A stretch of 64,000 nucleotides of DNA, taken from JAPULR01 sp965238215 (GTDB taxonomy: Bacteria; Chloroflexota; Dehalococcoidia; Lucifugimonadales; GCA-2712585). Both the position numbers and the translations under genes were made by a program. Positions 1 to 8,974 of this stretch are shown piece by piece (positions within the stretch are counted from its first letter, which is position 1; every line of letters starts with the position of its first letter). Below the pieces are notes generated by a model. It made no database searches and had not been told where the DNA came from. It saw only the letters and a program-made list of their open reading frames with translations. The stretch is from positions 1,922,001 through 1,986,000 of the forward strand of contig OZ250180.1 of assembly GCA_965238215.1 (NCBI GenBank), written 5' to 3'.

Positions 1-2
1 AC

Positions 3-803
3 CGCCCCATAGCCATAACCGAATTCCTCTATCCCCTGCTCCAGGCCTACGACTCCGTAGCCATCCGGTCCGACGTGGAGTTTGGCGGCACGGACCAGAA
101 GTTCAACCTGCTAGTGGGCCGCCAGCTTCAGTCAATGATGGGCCAGAAGCCTCAGCAGTGCTTTCTCATGCCACTGCTGGTGGGCACCGACGGCGTACAG
201 AAGATGAGCAAGAGCCTGGACAACTACGTTGCCGTGGATGATCCTCCCCTCGAGATGTTCGGCAAGCTCATGTCCATCGCCGACAATCTCATGCTGGACT
301 ATTTCGAATACCTGACGGACGTTTCACCCCCGGAACTGGACGAAATGCGGAGGGCCATCGAGACCGACTCGGTGAACCCCATGGACCTGAAGAAGCGGCT
401 GGCCGCCGAGGTGACTAGCCAGTTCTATCCCCATGACGATGTTCTGGACGCCCGGACCCACTTCGAGCGCACGGTGCAGCGTCGACAGCTCCCCCAAGAC
501 ATCCCCCAAGTTGGCTTCCGAATTTCCCCCTCTGTCGTGTGCGTCTACCCGATTGACACATCGGGCGAGACCAGGCAGATAAGCCCCTCCGAGCAGCGCG
601 ACCGGGTTGCCGCAGTCGACCTGATTTGGGCCGCCGGGCTGGCCAAGTCTAAAGGTGAGGCCAAGCGCCTTCTCTCCCAGTCGGCGGTGGAAGTAGACCA
701 GCGGCGGCACCGCGAACCGTGGATTCAGCTTCGAGACGGCGCCGTCATACGGGTGGGCCGACGCCGGTTCGCTCGCTTGGCGAATCTGGATGAACGCCAG
801 TAA
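3..803 (+). CDS. tyrS: Tyrosyl-tRNA synthetase, C-terminal part (5' end outside window)
   Basis: This is the 3' portion of a cytoplasmic class I tyrosyl-tRNA synthetase, which charges tRNA-Tyr with tyrosine. The frame is already open at the first bases, so the N-terminal Rossmann half with the HIGH-type motif lies outside the window. Visible are the tyrosine-site segment EFGGTDQKFN near base 78, the KMSKS ATP-binding loop (in QKMSKSLDNY, about base 201) and a C-terminal S4-like RNA-binding domain over the last 70 residues. The first in-frame GTG, at 75, is internal and not a start. It is followed by a dispersed palindromic repeat and then the aminotransferase gene. Family assignment is firm. 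Confidence 0.95.
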   Translation, partial: RPIAITEFLYPLLQAYDSVAIRSDVEFGGTDQKFNLLVGRQLQSMMGQKPQQCFLMPLLVGTDGVQKMSKSLDNYVAVDDPPLEMFGKLMSIADNLMLDYFEYLTDVSPPELDEMRRAIETDSVNPMDLKKRLAAEVTSQFYPHDDVLDARTHFERTVQRRQLPQDIPQVGFRISPSVVCVYPIDTSGETRQISPSEQRDRVAAVDLIWAAGLAKSKGEAKRLLSQSAVEVDQRRHREPWIQLRDGAVIRVGRRRFARLANLDERQ

Positions 804-824
804 TGAAGACAAAGATATGTCCCC

Positions 825-849
825 GCTGGGGGCGGTTTCAAACCGTCCT
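825..849. repeat. Dispersed palindrome, family A copy 1
   Basis: A G-rich arm followed by GGTTTCAAACCGTCC forms an inverted repeat between tyrS and the aminotransferase gene. Related copies lie near 5717, 50443 and 53182. It could form a hairpin in the RNA between the two genes, but it has no U-tract. Confidence 0.5.
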
Positions 850-868
850 TGCCGGTTAAGGAGGCGAC

Positions 869-1978
869 GTGAAAATCCCCAAGCAGAACCTTAGAATTCC
901 GGGCCCGACGCCCTGCCCGGATGAAATCATGGAGCTCATGAGCAGCCCCATGATCAACCACCGTGGGCCGGAGTTCAAGGAGCTTCTGTACAGCGTTACC
1001 GACCGGCTCAAGCGCGTCTTCCAGACCGGCAACGATCTTTACATCCTCACCGCCTCCGGCACCGGAGCACTGGAAGCCTCTCTGGTCAACACCCTCTCCC
1101 CCGGCGACGAGGTAATAGCCGCCGTCACCGGTTCCTTTGGCCGCCGCTACGCCGACATGGCCGAGGCTGTGGGCGCTTCCGTCACCCGCCTGGATTTTGA
1201 GTGGGGGACCGCCGTTGACGTTCCCACAATTCGCCAGGCCCTCGAAGCCCAGCCGGACGTAAAAGCCGTTCTCGTCACCCACAACGAGACCTCCACCGGC
1301 GTCATCAATGACTTGGAAGCCATCGCTGCCGTGGTCAAGGGGGAATTCGATAAACTCCTTCTGGTGGACGCCGTCAGCAGCCTCGGCTGCGTATCCCTTC
1401 CCGTAGACCGGTGGCGCTGCGACGTTGTCGCCACCGCCTCCCAGAAAGGTTTCCTTACTCCCCCTGGCCTCTCTTTCATCAGCTTCGGCCCGGGGGCTTG
1501 GGAAGCCCGCAAAAGCGCAACGGCCACCAGCTTCTACTTCGACCTCGCGACCGCCCAGACCTACCTGGAGCGGGGACAGACGCCCTTCACCCCCAATCTG
1601 CCGCTCTTCTACGCCCTTGACCGCTCTCTGGACGTTTTGCTGGACGAAGGGTTGGAGGAGACCTACACCCGCCACGCCTACTTTGGAGATATGACCCGCC
1701 GTGGCGTTAAGGCTCTCGGTCTCCAGCTCCTTGCCGACGACCATTGCGCCTCCAACACCGTTACCGCCGTCCGCATTCCGTCAAGCATCGACGCTAAGGC
1801 TCTGGTAAACACCCTTCGTTTAGAGCACGGCGTGGTCGTGGGCGGCGGCTTGGGCGAGCTCGAGGGAAAAATTATCCGCATCGGGCACCTGGGCGCCGTG
1901 TCGGAGCCGGATATCGTTGACTGCCTGGAAGCCCTTGGCAAAACCCTAGAGTCGATGGGCTTTCGAGCCGGAGATTAG
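869..1978 (+). CDS. Class V PLP-dependent aminotransferase (alanine/serine-glyoxylate type)
   Basis: A 369-residue, full-length PLP enzyme of the serine-pyruvate / alanine-glyoxylate aminotransferase group, expected to move an amino group between a small amino acid and glyoxylate or pyruvate. The start is GTG at 869, with a strong AAGGAGG ribosome site about 5 bases upstream. The PLP-binding lysine is K193 in ATASQKGFLTPP, and the phosphate-site turn is ASGTGALEA (residues 62-70). The N-terminal LRIPGPTPCP block is typical of the group. Nothing nearby fixes the substrate; members of this family also include ureidoglycine-glyoxylate aminotransferase. Class is secure, substrate is not. Confidence 0.88.
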   Translation: MKIPKQNLRIPGPTPCPDEIMELMSSPMINHRGPEFKELLYSVTDRLKRVFQTGNDLYILTASGTGALEASLVNTLSPGDEVIAAVTGSFGRRYADMAEAVGASVTRLDFEWGTAVDVPTIRQALEAQPDVKAVLVTHNETSTGVINDLEAIAAVVKGEFDKLLLVDAVSSLGCVSLPVDRWRCDVVATASQKGFLTPPGLSFISFGPGAWEARKSATATSFYFDLATAQTYLERGQTPFTPNLPLFYALDRSLDVLLDEGLEETYTRHAYFGDMTRRGVKALGLQLLADDHCASNTVTAVRIPSSIDAKALVNTLRLEHGVVVGGGLGELEGKIIRIGHLGAVSEPDIVDCLEALGKTLESMGFRAGD

Positions 1979-2426
1979 CGCCCACGGCATTCGTTTCCCC
2001 AAATTTTTTCAGACGAAAAACGATTGCGCTCTTTCGTATATCGTCTTTGGTCACATATACGATGTCGACTTACTTGGCAATATTGATAAAAAATGAAGCA
2101 TAAACGCCATTTAGCCCTTAAATTCGCCTCCCGCCTCCTGCATTTGTTTAGAAAAACAATTCAAGAAACGCCGGATCTATAGTGGCAGATCACATGCACA
2201 ATCCCCACATCCATTTCCTCGTAATCCGCAGCCACCATCCTAAGACAAAGTGCCCCGAAATTTCCTATAATGCCGCTAAATATAAGCGAAGCCCCAGGAT
2301 GTACGTTGGGACCCCACCATGTCATTCTGAGCAAAGCGAAGAATCTCACCGCCAGCGGTATGAGAGAAAAGTGGGCTTCACCCCCGCCCTCCTGGGCCAC
2401 GGAAATAAGAGAGGAGGCGCCGTGCT
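1979..2426. other. 448-bp intergenic stretch, AT-richer, with a dispersed repeat
   Basis: No convincing gene is present. The first 180 bases are clearly AT-richer than the genes, include an ATTCGTTTC word near 1990 that recurs in other intergenic regions, and contain several A and T runs. Bases 2321-2346 are a copy of dispersed family B. The stretch ends at the AGAGGAGG ribosome site of the next gene. Confidence 0.5.
2321..2346 (+). repeat. Dispersed repeat, family B copy 1
   Basis: GTCATTCTGAGCAAAGCGAA followed by GAATCT. Degenerate relatives lie at 7756-7787 and 34556-34591, with a weaker one near 5752. The words occur only between genes here. Similar words are widespread in many bacterial genomes; function is unknown. 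Confidence 0.6.
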
Positions 2427-2870
2427 ATGACACAGATGAATCAGGCCATGGCGGCCTTGAAGTTCAGCTTGGCTGAGATGCGCGCCCGGGACGACCGGTT
2501 GAAGGCCATGATCCGCCAGTTCGAGACCCAGCTGAAGCGCATTCCCCGCCAGGCCATGTACGGACGGGCGTCCCTCAACCTCGCCCTGGGCTCTATGGCA
2601 GAAATCGAGGAGCGTCTTCGCCACTCCCAAACTCAGCGCCGCCACCTCCTCAACATCATGGAGCAGGCACGTATGGAACTGGAGGCCCTCGTGCTGGTGC
2701 AGCGCATAGAGTCGGCCAGGGAGAAGCTTGCTAACTTGAAGAAGCAGATAAGCGGCGATATGGACGAGGATACCCAGGCCCAGATTATTCGCTTGGAGGC
2801 GTACATCGCCCAGTACAGCAAGCAGGCGGAACGGGCCATCACCACCGGCTACAGCCGCCAGGGGGCGTAA
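2427..2870 (+). CDS. Small coiled-coil protein of unknown function
   Basis: A 147-residue, charged, almost wholly helical protein with no signal peptide or membrane segment. Its heptad-like spacing of Leu, Ile and Met with abundant Arg, Glu, Gln and Lys predicts two long helices (about residues 5-45 and 55-140), probably a coiled coil. The start ATG has an AGAGGAGG site about 9 bases upstream. It lies 87 bases before ligA and may share transcription with it. Superficially it recalls PspA-like or tail-length helical proteins, but it is much shorter and I see no diagnostic motif. No function is assigned. Confidence 0.6.
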   Translation: MTQMNQAMAALKFSLAEMRARDDRLKAMIRQFETQLKRIPRQAMYGRASLNLALGSMAEIEERLRHSQTQRRHLLNIMEQARMELEALVLVQRIESAREKLANLKKQISGDMDEDTQAQIIRLEAYIAQYSKQAERAITTGYSRQGA

Positions 2871-2957
2871 TGCCTTCTATCCGTCGCGATGGCACAGTAG
2901 GTGCGGGCTCGCTCACTCTCCTTTCTTGAATAGTACGGTCACCGAGGACCAGAGACT

Positions 2958-5000
2958 ATGGACGCCAAGATTCAACAGCGTGTAGACCAACTCCGCAAGG
3001 AGATAAACCGTCACAACTATCTCTACCACGCGTTGGACGCCCCGGAAATTTCCGACGTCCAATTCGACGCGTTGATGCGCCAACTCAGGCAGTTGGAAGA
3101 CCAGCATCCTGATTTGGTGATGCCGGAGTCCCCGACTCAGCGGGTGGGTGCGCCGCCGGCGCAGGGTTTTGCCCAGGTGGAACACCGGCTGCCCATGCTC
3201 AGCCTGGCCAACGCCTTCAACCCTGAAGAACTGGCTGCTTGGTATCGCCGCGTTTCCAATCTTCTCGGCGTGGACGCTCCCGACCTGGTGTGTGAGTTGA
3301 AGATAGACGGCCTCGCCGTTTCCCTCATGTATCATGAGGGCCGGCTGGTTCAAGGAGCTACCCGCGGAGACAGTTTCCGGGGCGAAGACGTCACCCATAA
3401 TCTCCGCACCATCCCCAGCATTCCCCTGGCTCTTCTGGACGACGCTCCCCGCCGGCTGGAAGTTCGCGGCGAGGTCTTCATGTCCAAGGACGCCTTTGCC
3501 AGGCTCAACCGCGAGCGAGAGGCTAAGGGGGAGCCACTTTACGCCAATCCCCGCAATACCGCCGCCGGTTCCGTTCGTCAGCTGGACCCTGCCATGACAG
3601 CCTCCCGCAACCTGGAAATCTACGTCTACTCTCTCGGAGACCGAGATGACGGCGACCCGGAGAACGGAGGTAAATCCGACACCCACTGGGACGCTATGGA
3701 GAATCTGCGCCGTCTCGGTTTCCGCATCAGCCCCCACAATCGACTTTGCCTTACCCTTGAGGAAGTGAAAGACTACTACCTTAGATGGCTGGAGGGTATC
3801 CACGACCTGCCATTCCATGCCGACGGCGTGGTGGTCAAGGTCAACTCCTTCCAATACCAAGAGGAGCTTGGGTTCGCGGGCAGGGAACCCCGTTGGGCCA
3901 TCGCATACAAGTTCCCCGCCGAGCAGGTCGTCACCCGTCTGCTGGACATAGGCATTAACGTGGGCCGCACGGGCAGCCTCAACCCCTTTGCGAAGCTGGA
4001 ACCCGTGGTGGTAGGCGGCGCCACTGTGAAGATGGCCACCCTCCACAACGAGGAAGACATCCACAGGAAGGACATCCGCATCGGTGATTGGGTGACTGTA
4101 GAACGGGCCGGAGAGGTGATTCCAAAGGTGGTGGGCCCCGTTGTGTCCCGGCGAACCGGCGAGGAGCGGAAATTTAGCATGCCGGCCCAATGTCCCATCT
4201 GCGACACGGAGGTGGTCAAGGCGGAGGATGACGCCTTGCACCGGTGTCCCAACGCCGCCTGTACCGCCCAGTTCTTCGAGCTCCTCAAGCACTTCGTCAG
4301 CAAGGGAGCCATGAACATCGACGGGCTGGGTGAGAAGTGGTGCGCCATACTTATCGACAAGGGGCTGGTAAGGGACCTGGCAGACCTCTACTATGTCCAG
4401 CGGGATCAGCTGTTGGCCCTGGACCGTATGGGTGAGAAGCTGGCCGCGAAAATCATGGACAACATAGAAGCTAGCAAGACGCGCCCCCTCTCCCGCGTGC
4501 TCTTTGCCCTTGGCGTGCTCCACGTAGGCTCCGAAAACGCCGACCTGCTGGCCTCCCATTTCAGAAGCATCGACGAGATTGCTCAGCCCCCCGAAGAGCG
4601 ACTTACCGAAATACCCGGCATTGGCCCAAAGATTGCCGCCAGCATCGCCGCCCACTTTACCGTTGAGTCCAACCGGGCCGTCATCGGCAAACTGCGCGAA
4701 GCGGGGGTCAGGCTGGAGCGACAAGAATCGGAGGAGGCGCCTTCGATGGCCCCGCTGCCTCTCCAGGGCCAGACTTTCTGCATCACGGGGGCCCTCTCCG
4801 GCATTTCGCGATCCCGTGCTCAGGCCAGAATCAAGTCCCTGGGTGGCGCCGCCACCTCCAGCGTCACCCGCAAGACCACCTACCTGGTCGTGGGCGAAAA
4901 TCCCGGCTCCAAGGTTGCTACGGCCCAGCGGTTGGGCACCGAAATCATCGACGAAGATAAGCTGCTGGAGATCCTGAAATCCCCCGTTCAAACGTCCTGA
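2958..5000 (+). CDS. ligA: NAD-dependent DNA ligase LigA
   Basis: A complete 680-residue bacterial NAD+-dependent DNA ligase, which seals nicks in replication and repair. Domains in order: Ia NMN-binding region (1-70), adenylation domain with catalytic lysine K115 in CELKIDGLAV, OB fold, a four-cysteine zinc finger (CPIC...CPNAAC, about 408-432), helix-hairpin-helix repeats (about 440-590, including IPGIGPKIA) and a C-terminal BRCT domain ending near 675. Length and domain order are normal. pth starts 33 bases downstream on the same strand. A 692-codon open frame on the opposite strand is a composition artefact. Confidence 0.97.
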   Translation: MDAKIQQRVDQLRKEINRHNYLYHALDAPEISDVQFDALMRQLRQLEDQHPDLVMPESPTQRVGAPPAQGFAQVEHRLPMLSLANAFNPEELAAWYRRVSNLLGVDAPDLVCELKIDGLAVSLMYHEGRLVQGATRGDSFRGEDVTHNLRTIPSIPLALLDDAPRRLEVRGEVFMSKDAFARLNREREAKGEPLYANPRNTAAGSVRQLDPAMTASRNLEIYVYSLGDRDDGDPENGGKSDTHWDAMENLRRLGFRISPHNRLCLTLEEVKDYYLRWLEGIHDLPFHADGVVVKVNSFQYQEELGFAGREPRWAIAYKFPAEQVVTRLLDIGINVGRTGSLNPFAKLEPVVVGGATVKMATLHNEEDIHRKDIRIGDWVTVERAGEVIPKVVGPVVSRRTGEERKFSMPAQCPICDTEVVKAEDDALHRCPNAACTAQFFELLKHFVSKGAMNIDGLGEKWCAILIDKGLVRDLADLYYVQRDQLLALDRMGEKLAAKIMDNIEASKTRPLSRVLFALGVLHVGSENADLLASHFRSIDEIAQPPEERLTEIPGIGPKIAASIAAHFTVESNRAVIGKLREAGVRLERQESEEAPSMAPLPLQGQTFCITGALSGISRSRAQARIKSLGGAATSSVTRKTTYLVVGENPGSKVATAQRLGTEIIDEDKLLEILKSPVQTS

Positions 5001-5031
5001 TTGTCCTCCCTCATCCGCGTTAGAATATAAT
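5001..5031 (+). promoter_or_regulatory. Possible promoter inside the ligA-pth gap
   Basis: TATAAT at 5026-5031, with TTGTCC at 5001-5006 (19-base spacing, on the long side). The -10 box ends one base before the annotated pth ATG at 5033, so if the promoter is used the protein must start further downstream. Suggestive only. Confidence 0.3.
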
Positions 5032-5032
5032 T

Positions 5033-5719
5033 ATGCCTGTCCCTGCTGAAAACGCCGACGCCAAATCTCCTTGCGCCGCCCACAACCCTCCGGCGGAACG
5101 GCCCCGACTGAAAATCATCGTCGGTCTGGGCAATCCTGGCGCCCGCTACGCCGGGACCCGTCACAACGTGGGCTTCGCCTGTATCGACAAGCTTGCTCAG
5201 CGTTGGAGCGTCTCCCTTTCCGACCGCCGTCAGCATGCCGTCCTGGGACAGGGGAAAGTGACGGGCGCACCGGTAGTTCTGGCCAAGCCCCGAACCTACA
5301 TGAACAACAGCGGCGAAGCCGTCCGTTACCTGCTGGCTCGCTTCCGCGTCCAAGCCTCCGACCTGGTGATAATCTATGATGAGATGGACCTGCCCCTTGG
5401 GACCATCCGGTTGCGGCCCGGAGGAGGGACCGCCGGACATCAGGGCATGGCGTCCATAGTCGACGTCTTGGGCAGCAACAAGTTCCCCAGGGTGCGAGTG
5501 GGCATCGGCAAGCCGGAGCGTGCCGATGATTGGGTACGCTACGTTCTCGAACCCTTCTCTCCGGAAGAAATGCCTCTGGTGAGCGACGTTGTGGGACGGG
5601 TTGCCGCTTCCGCCGATTCTTTGCTGATAGAAGGCATAGACAGAGCAATGAATCGGTTCAACACCATACCCCCGCCCTCACCACCGCCGGACCCCACGGC
5701 GCCTAGAATCTCGTCGTAG
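5033..5719 (+). CDS. pth: Peptidyl-tRNA hydrolase
   Basis: Pth releases peptides from peptidyl-tRNA that drops off ribosomes. The bacterial family core is intact: KIIVGLGNPG, the catalytic-histidine block TRHNVGF, KPRTYMNNSGE, YDEMDLP and GHQGMASI. The 228-residue frame is longer than the usual ~190 because of a 25-residue Pro/Ala-rich N-terminal lead before KIIVGLGNPG. A TATAAT sits directly before the ATG at 5033, and an in-frame CTG occurs at 5108 exactly where homologues begin, so the true start may be internal. The gene follows ligA closely. Function is secure, start is not. Confidence 0.93.
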   Translation: MPVPAENADAKSPCAAHNPPAERPRLKIIVGLGNPGARYAGTRHNVGFACIDKLAQRWSVSLSDRRQHAVLGQGKVTGAPVVLAKPRTYMNNSGEAVRYLLARFRVQASDLVIIYDEMDLPLGTIRLRPGGGTAGHQGMASIVDVLGSNKFPRVRVGIGKPERADDWVRYVLEPFSPEEMPLVSDVVGRVAASADSLLIEGIDRAMNRFNTIPPPSPPPDPTAPRISS

Positions 5720-5738
5720 GGGCGGGTTTCAAACCTGC
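5715..5738. repeat. Dispersed palindrome, family A copy 2
   Basis: TAGGGGCGGGTTTCAAACCT followed by GC, overlapping the pth stop codon. It is a partly decayed inverted repeat of the same family as 50443 and 53182. A weak family B-like word (GTCATTCCGAG) follows near 5752. Confidence 0.5.
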
Positions 5739-5896
5739 ATACTCCCTCCCCGTCATTCCGAGTCCCTCAAGGAACCTTTGCCGCCCTACCGCCACAGTCC
5801 CCATCCCAGCCCCATCGGCTTCTTGTGACGGCCAACTCCCTTTGCTAGACTTGATGGCGCTTTACCAACGAACATCAGCCGTCGAGGAAACGCCCA

Positions 5897-6187
5897 ATGG
5901 CCCTAACCAAAGAGGAAGTGCTGCACATGGCCGCCCTCTGCCGCATAGCTCTTTCGCCCCAGGAGGTGGAGCACTTACGTGGGCAACTTTCCGCCATCCT
6001 GGAACACGTGAGAACTTTGCAGGAGGTTGACACGGAAGGGGTGCTGCCCACCAGCCACTCGGCGGGCCTAACCTCCGTCATGCGGGAGGACCGCTCGTCG
6101 GACGGTTTGGACACGGAAGAAGCGCTCACCAACGCCCCCCGTCGTGAAGACGATTTCTTCCGCGTCAACGCGGTGCTGGAAGAATAG
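5897..6187 (+). CDS. gatC: Asp/Glu-tRNA amidotransferase subunit C
   Basis: A 96-residue GatC, the small scaffold subunit of GatCAB, which converts Glu-tRNA-Gln (and often Asp-tRNA-Asn) to the amidated form. Family traits seen are the N-terminal helix MALTKEEVLHMAALCRIALS, the central LRGQLSAILEHV...L.EVDTEGV segment, and the C-terminal region rich in Arg and Glu ending ...REDDFFRVNAVLEE. A GAGGAAA site lies upstream of the ATG. gatA follows after 77 bases; gatB is not in the window. The assignment is firm. Confidence 0.93.
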   Translation: MALTKEEVLHMAALCRIALSPQEVEHLRGQLSAILEHVRTLQEVDTEGVLPTSHSAGLTSVMREDRSSDGLDTEEALTNAPRREDDFFRVNAVLEE

Positions 6188-6264
6188 ACCGTGAGTCTGT
6201 ACCCGTCCAAACCGATCGGCCTATTCTGGCCTCCGACTTCAACTCGGCACGAGGTAAAAACCCC

Positions 6265-7722
6265 GTGAGTGCCCTTCACGGCCTGACACTCCAGGAAGCC
6301 CACCGCTTGCTTCGCCGCCGCGAGGCAAGCTCCGTCGAGATTACCCAGGCCTGCCTGGAGCGCATCCGTCAGGTGGAGCCCCAGATCAACGCCTTTGTCA
6401 CCGTCACCGGAGATCTGGCCTTGGAGCAGGCCCGACAGGTGGACGAAAACTGTAGCTACGACCATGGTTCGGCGCTCTCCGGCATTCCCTTCCAGGCCAA
6501 AGACGTAATCTGCACCAAAGGTATCCGCACCACCTGCTCCTCCCGCATGCTGGAAAGCTTCGTGCCACCCTACGACGCCACCGTTATGGAGAAGCTCTAC
6601 GCCAATGACGGCGTGCTGTTGGGCAAAGGGAACATGGACGAGTTCGCTATGGGATCGTCCACGGAACACTCTGCCTTCTACCCTAGCAGGAACCCGTGGG
6701 ACACCACGCGGGTGCCCGGTGGCAGCAGTGGGGGCAGCGCCGCGGCCGTGGCGGCCGACGAGGTCTTCTACGCCCTTGGCTCCGACACGGGCGGCAGCAT
6801 CCGCCAGCCGGCCTCCCTTTGCGGCATAGTTGCCCTCAAACCCACTTATGGCCTGGTGAGCCGGTACGGGCTCATAGCCTTCGCATCCTCCCTGGACCAG
6901 ATAGGCCCCATGACCAAGAGCGTCGCCGACGCTGCCCTGGTGCTGAACGCGGTGGCAGGCTACGATCCCCGAGACTCCACCTCCATAGACACGCCCATCC
7001 CGGACTATGCCCAATCTCTTACCGGCGAGGCGAAGGGTCTGAAGGTGGGCGTGCCCCGCGAATTCTTCGGCGAGGGTACCCAGCCGGGGGTACTCGAGGC
7101 TCTAAAGACGGCCCTGGCGGTTCTCGAAAGTCTGGGCGTTTCCGTGGAGGAGACCACCCTCCCCAGCACCAAATACGCCACCGCCTGCTATCACATCATC
7201 GCCCCGTCCGAGTGCTCGGCTAACCTCGCCCGTTACGACGGAGTGAAGTTCGGCCACTCCAAGGGAGATGCGGCGAGCATCTGGGACGCTATGGAAAAGA
7301 CCCGCCAGGAGGGTTTCGGGCCGGAGGTCAAGCGGCGAATCATGTTGGGCGCCTACGCCCTCTCCTCGGGTTACTACGATGCCTACTATCTGAAGGCCCA
7401 GAAGGTGCGGACCCTCATCTGCCGGGAGCTGGACCAAGCCTTCCAAAAATATGATGTCCTTGTCACTCCCACCTCCCCCACCGTCGCTTTCGGTTTGGGG
7501 GAAAGGATGGCGGACCCACTAGAGATGTATCTGAGCGACATCTGCAACATTTCGGCTAACATGGCCGGCATTCCGGCCCTTACTGTCCCCTGTGGCTTCT
7601 CCGAGGGCCTGCCGGTAGGCATGCAGCTCATGGGACCTGCCCTTTCAGAACCGACGCTCATCCGGCTGGGCTACGCCTACGAGCAGTCTAGCCCCTGGAG
7701 CAAGCGCCGTCCCGCCCTCTAA
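6265..7722 (+). CDS. gatA: Asp/Glu-tRNA amidotransferase subunit A
   Basis: A 485-residue GatA, the amidase subunit that frees ammonia from glutamine for tRNA-dependent amidation. The Ser-cisSer-Lys amidase signature is complete: the lysine in FQAKDVICTKG, the glycine/serine-rich PGGSSGGSAAAVA, and SDTGGSIRQPASLCG with the nucleophilic serine, followed by GLKPTYG-like VALKPTYGLVSRYG. The start is GTG at 6265 with a GAGG site 11 bases upstream. It differs from the two other amidases in this window by the GatA-specific SRYGLIAFASSLDQIGP block. It probably forms an operon with gatC. Confidence 0.96.
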   Translation: MSALHGLTLQEAHRLLRRREASSVEITQACLERIRQVEPQINAFVTVTGDLALEQARQVDENCSYDHGSALSGIPFQAKDVICTKGIRTTCSSRMLESFVPPYDATVMEKLYANDGVLLGKGNMDEFAMGSSTEHSAFYPSRNPWDTTRVPGGSSGGSAAAVAADEVFYALGSDTGGSIRQPASLCGIVALKPTYGLVSRYGLIAFASSLDQIGPMTKSVADAALVLNAVAGYDPRDSTSIDTPIPDYAQSLTGEAKGLKVGVPREFFGEGTQPGVLEALKTALAVLESLGVSVEETTLPSTKYATACYHIIAPSECSANLARYDGVKFGHSKGDAASIWDAMEKTRQEGFGPEVKRRIMLGAYALSSGYYDAYYLKAQKVRTLICRELDQAFQKYDVLVTPTSPTVAFGLGERMADPLEMYLSDICNISANMAGIPALTVPCGFSEGLPVGMQLMGPALSEPTLIRLGYAYEQSSPWSKRRPAL

Positions 7723-7755
7723 CCGCAGCGCTCCATTCTTGCATTATCTTGCTTA

Positions 7756-7787
7756 CCATCCTGAACACAGCGAAGAATCTTGCCGCC
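7756..7787 (+). repeat. Dispersed repeat, family B copy 2
   Basis: CATCCTGAACACAGCGAAGA followed by ATCTTGCCGCC resembles the copy at 2321, with several substitutions. It sits just after the gatA stop. Confidence 0.5.
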
Positions 7788-7857
7788 CTTTCGCCTACAA
7801 TCTGTTTTGAGGGCTGCGGCGTAACTGAATGAGATGGACGTAGTTTGTCGCCAGGAT

Positions 7858-7886
7858 TTGACAAAGGGGGCGTTTTATAGTATTTC
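7858..7886 (+). promoter_or_regulatory. Probable promoter of the peptide-type ABC operon
   Basis: A perfect TTGACA at 7858-7863, a 17-base spacer, then TATTTC at 7881-7886. This would give a leader of roughly 140 bases before the first permease gene. The leader contains a short hairpin, AGGCggtataGCCT, near 7897. The rest of the 312-base gap holds only the family B repeat. Confidence 0.5.
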
Positions 7887-8034
7887 TACCTTTTAGGCGG
7901 TATAGCCTACGTTTTTAACGCCCTAGTCATTCCTTAGGCAAACTTGTCGAGCGCACTTCTCGCTCGGGATTTCGGACGTTGTAGATCTCATTGGGTCGGA
8001 ATCCGCACTCTAGAACCTAAGAGAGGCATGTGAA

Positions 8035-8952
8035 ATGCAAAGATATCTAATCTATCGGTTTGGCCAATCTATCATCGCGCTCATTGGCGTCTCGATGCTT
8101 GTCTTCTTCCTTACCCGTCTCAGCGGCAACGTGTTGGACTTGATGTTGCCTATCGAGGCGACTCCGGAGGACTTCGAGAGGGTGGAGAAGGCCTGGGGCT
8201 TAGACAAACCCATGGTGGTTCAGTACGGCATATACGTGAAGAACGTGCTGCGGGGCGACTGGGGGGAGTCTTGGAAATGGGGCAGCGGCGCCCTTGAGAT
8301 AGTCCTCGAAAAGTTCCCCGCCACGGTCCAGCTGGCTGCCTTTACCCTGGTGATCAGCACCTTCCTTGGGTTATCTATCGGAATGCTTGTGGCTACCAAG
8401 AAGGACACGCCCTTCGACTGGGGAGGCAAGATTATTGCCCTCCTAGGGCAGTCCCTCCCCAGCTTCTGGCTGGGCATCGTGCTCATGTGGGTGTTCGCCG
8501 TCCTCCTTGGCTGGCTGCCCACCTCGGGCAGAGGGGGCATAGACCACATGATAATGCCGGCCATTACCCTGGGCTGGTTCAACGTAGCGGCCCTCATGCG
8601 TCTGACGCGCTCTGCCATGCTGGAGGTGTTGGACAGCGAATACGTGAAGCTTGCCCGCATCAAGGGCCTGCCGGAATGGAAGGTCATTTGGAAGCACTGT
8701 CTGCGTAACGCTGCCATCGCGCCCCTCACGTACTTCGGCCTCGTGGCCGGATTCTTGCTGACCGGTTCGGTGGTGACGGAGACGGTCTTCGCCTGGCCCG
8801 GCACCGGGCTTTTGGCGGTGGAAGCCGTTCAGGCTAGAGACTACCAGGTGGTGCAGGCTGTGGTCCTGTTCATGGCCGGCATCTTCATCTTGTCCAACCT
8901 CGTCGTAGACATCCTCTACGCTTACCTGGACCCCCGTATCCGATACAACTAG
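8035..8952 (+). CDS. Peptide/nickel-type ABC transporter permease 1 (DppB-like)
   Basis: A 305-residue inner-membrane permease of the DppB/OppB family, with about six membrane segments starting at residue 12. The N-terminal RYLIYRFGQSIIALIGVS and the EAA-like loop EYVKLARIKGLPEWKVIWKH (about 202-221), which docks on the ATPase, are typical. The ATG has an AGAGAGG site upstream. It is the first gene of a tight four-gene operon with a second permease and two ATPases. No substrate-binding protein gene lies next to it, so the ligand (peptide, nickel or other) cannot be told from context. Confidence 0.92.
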   Translation: MQRYLIYRFGQSIIALIGVSMLVFFLTRLSGNVLDLMLPIEATPEDFERVEKAWGLDKPMVVQYGIYVKNVLRGDWGESWKWGSGALEIVLEKFPATVQLAAFTLVISTFLGLSIGMLVATKKDTPFDWGGKIIALLGQSLPSFWLGIVLMWVFAVLLGWLPTSGRGGIDHMIMPAITLGWFNVAALMRLTRSAMLEVLDSEYVKLARIKGLPEWKVIWKHCLRNAAIAPLTYFGLVAGFLLTGSVVTETVFAWPGTGLLAVEAVQARDYQVVQAVVLFMAGIFILSNLVVDILYAYLDPRIRYN

Positions 8953-8974
8953 AAGCCTCGGAGAATAGAAGAAA

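Noticed and set aside
725..1744. 339-codon antisense open frame over tyrS end and the aminotransferase
   Set aside because: Shadow frame from codon bias, overlapping two conserved genes with no own family features.
2913..4991. 692-codon open frame antisense to ligA
   Set aside because: It mirrors ligA codon structure in a GC-rich genome and resembles no protein family; ligA on the other strand is complete and conserved.
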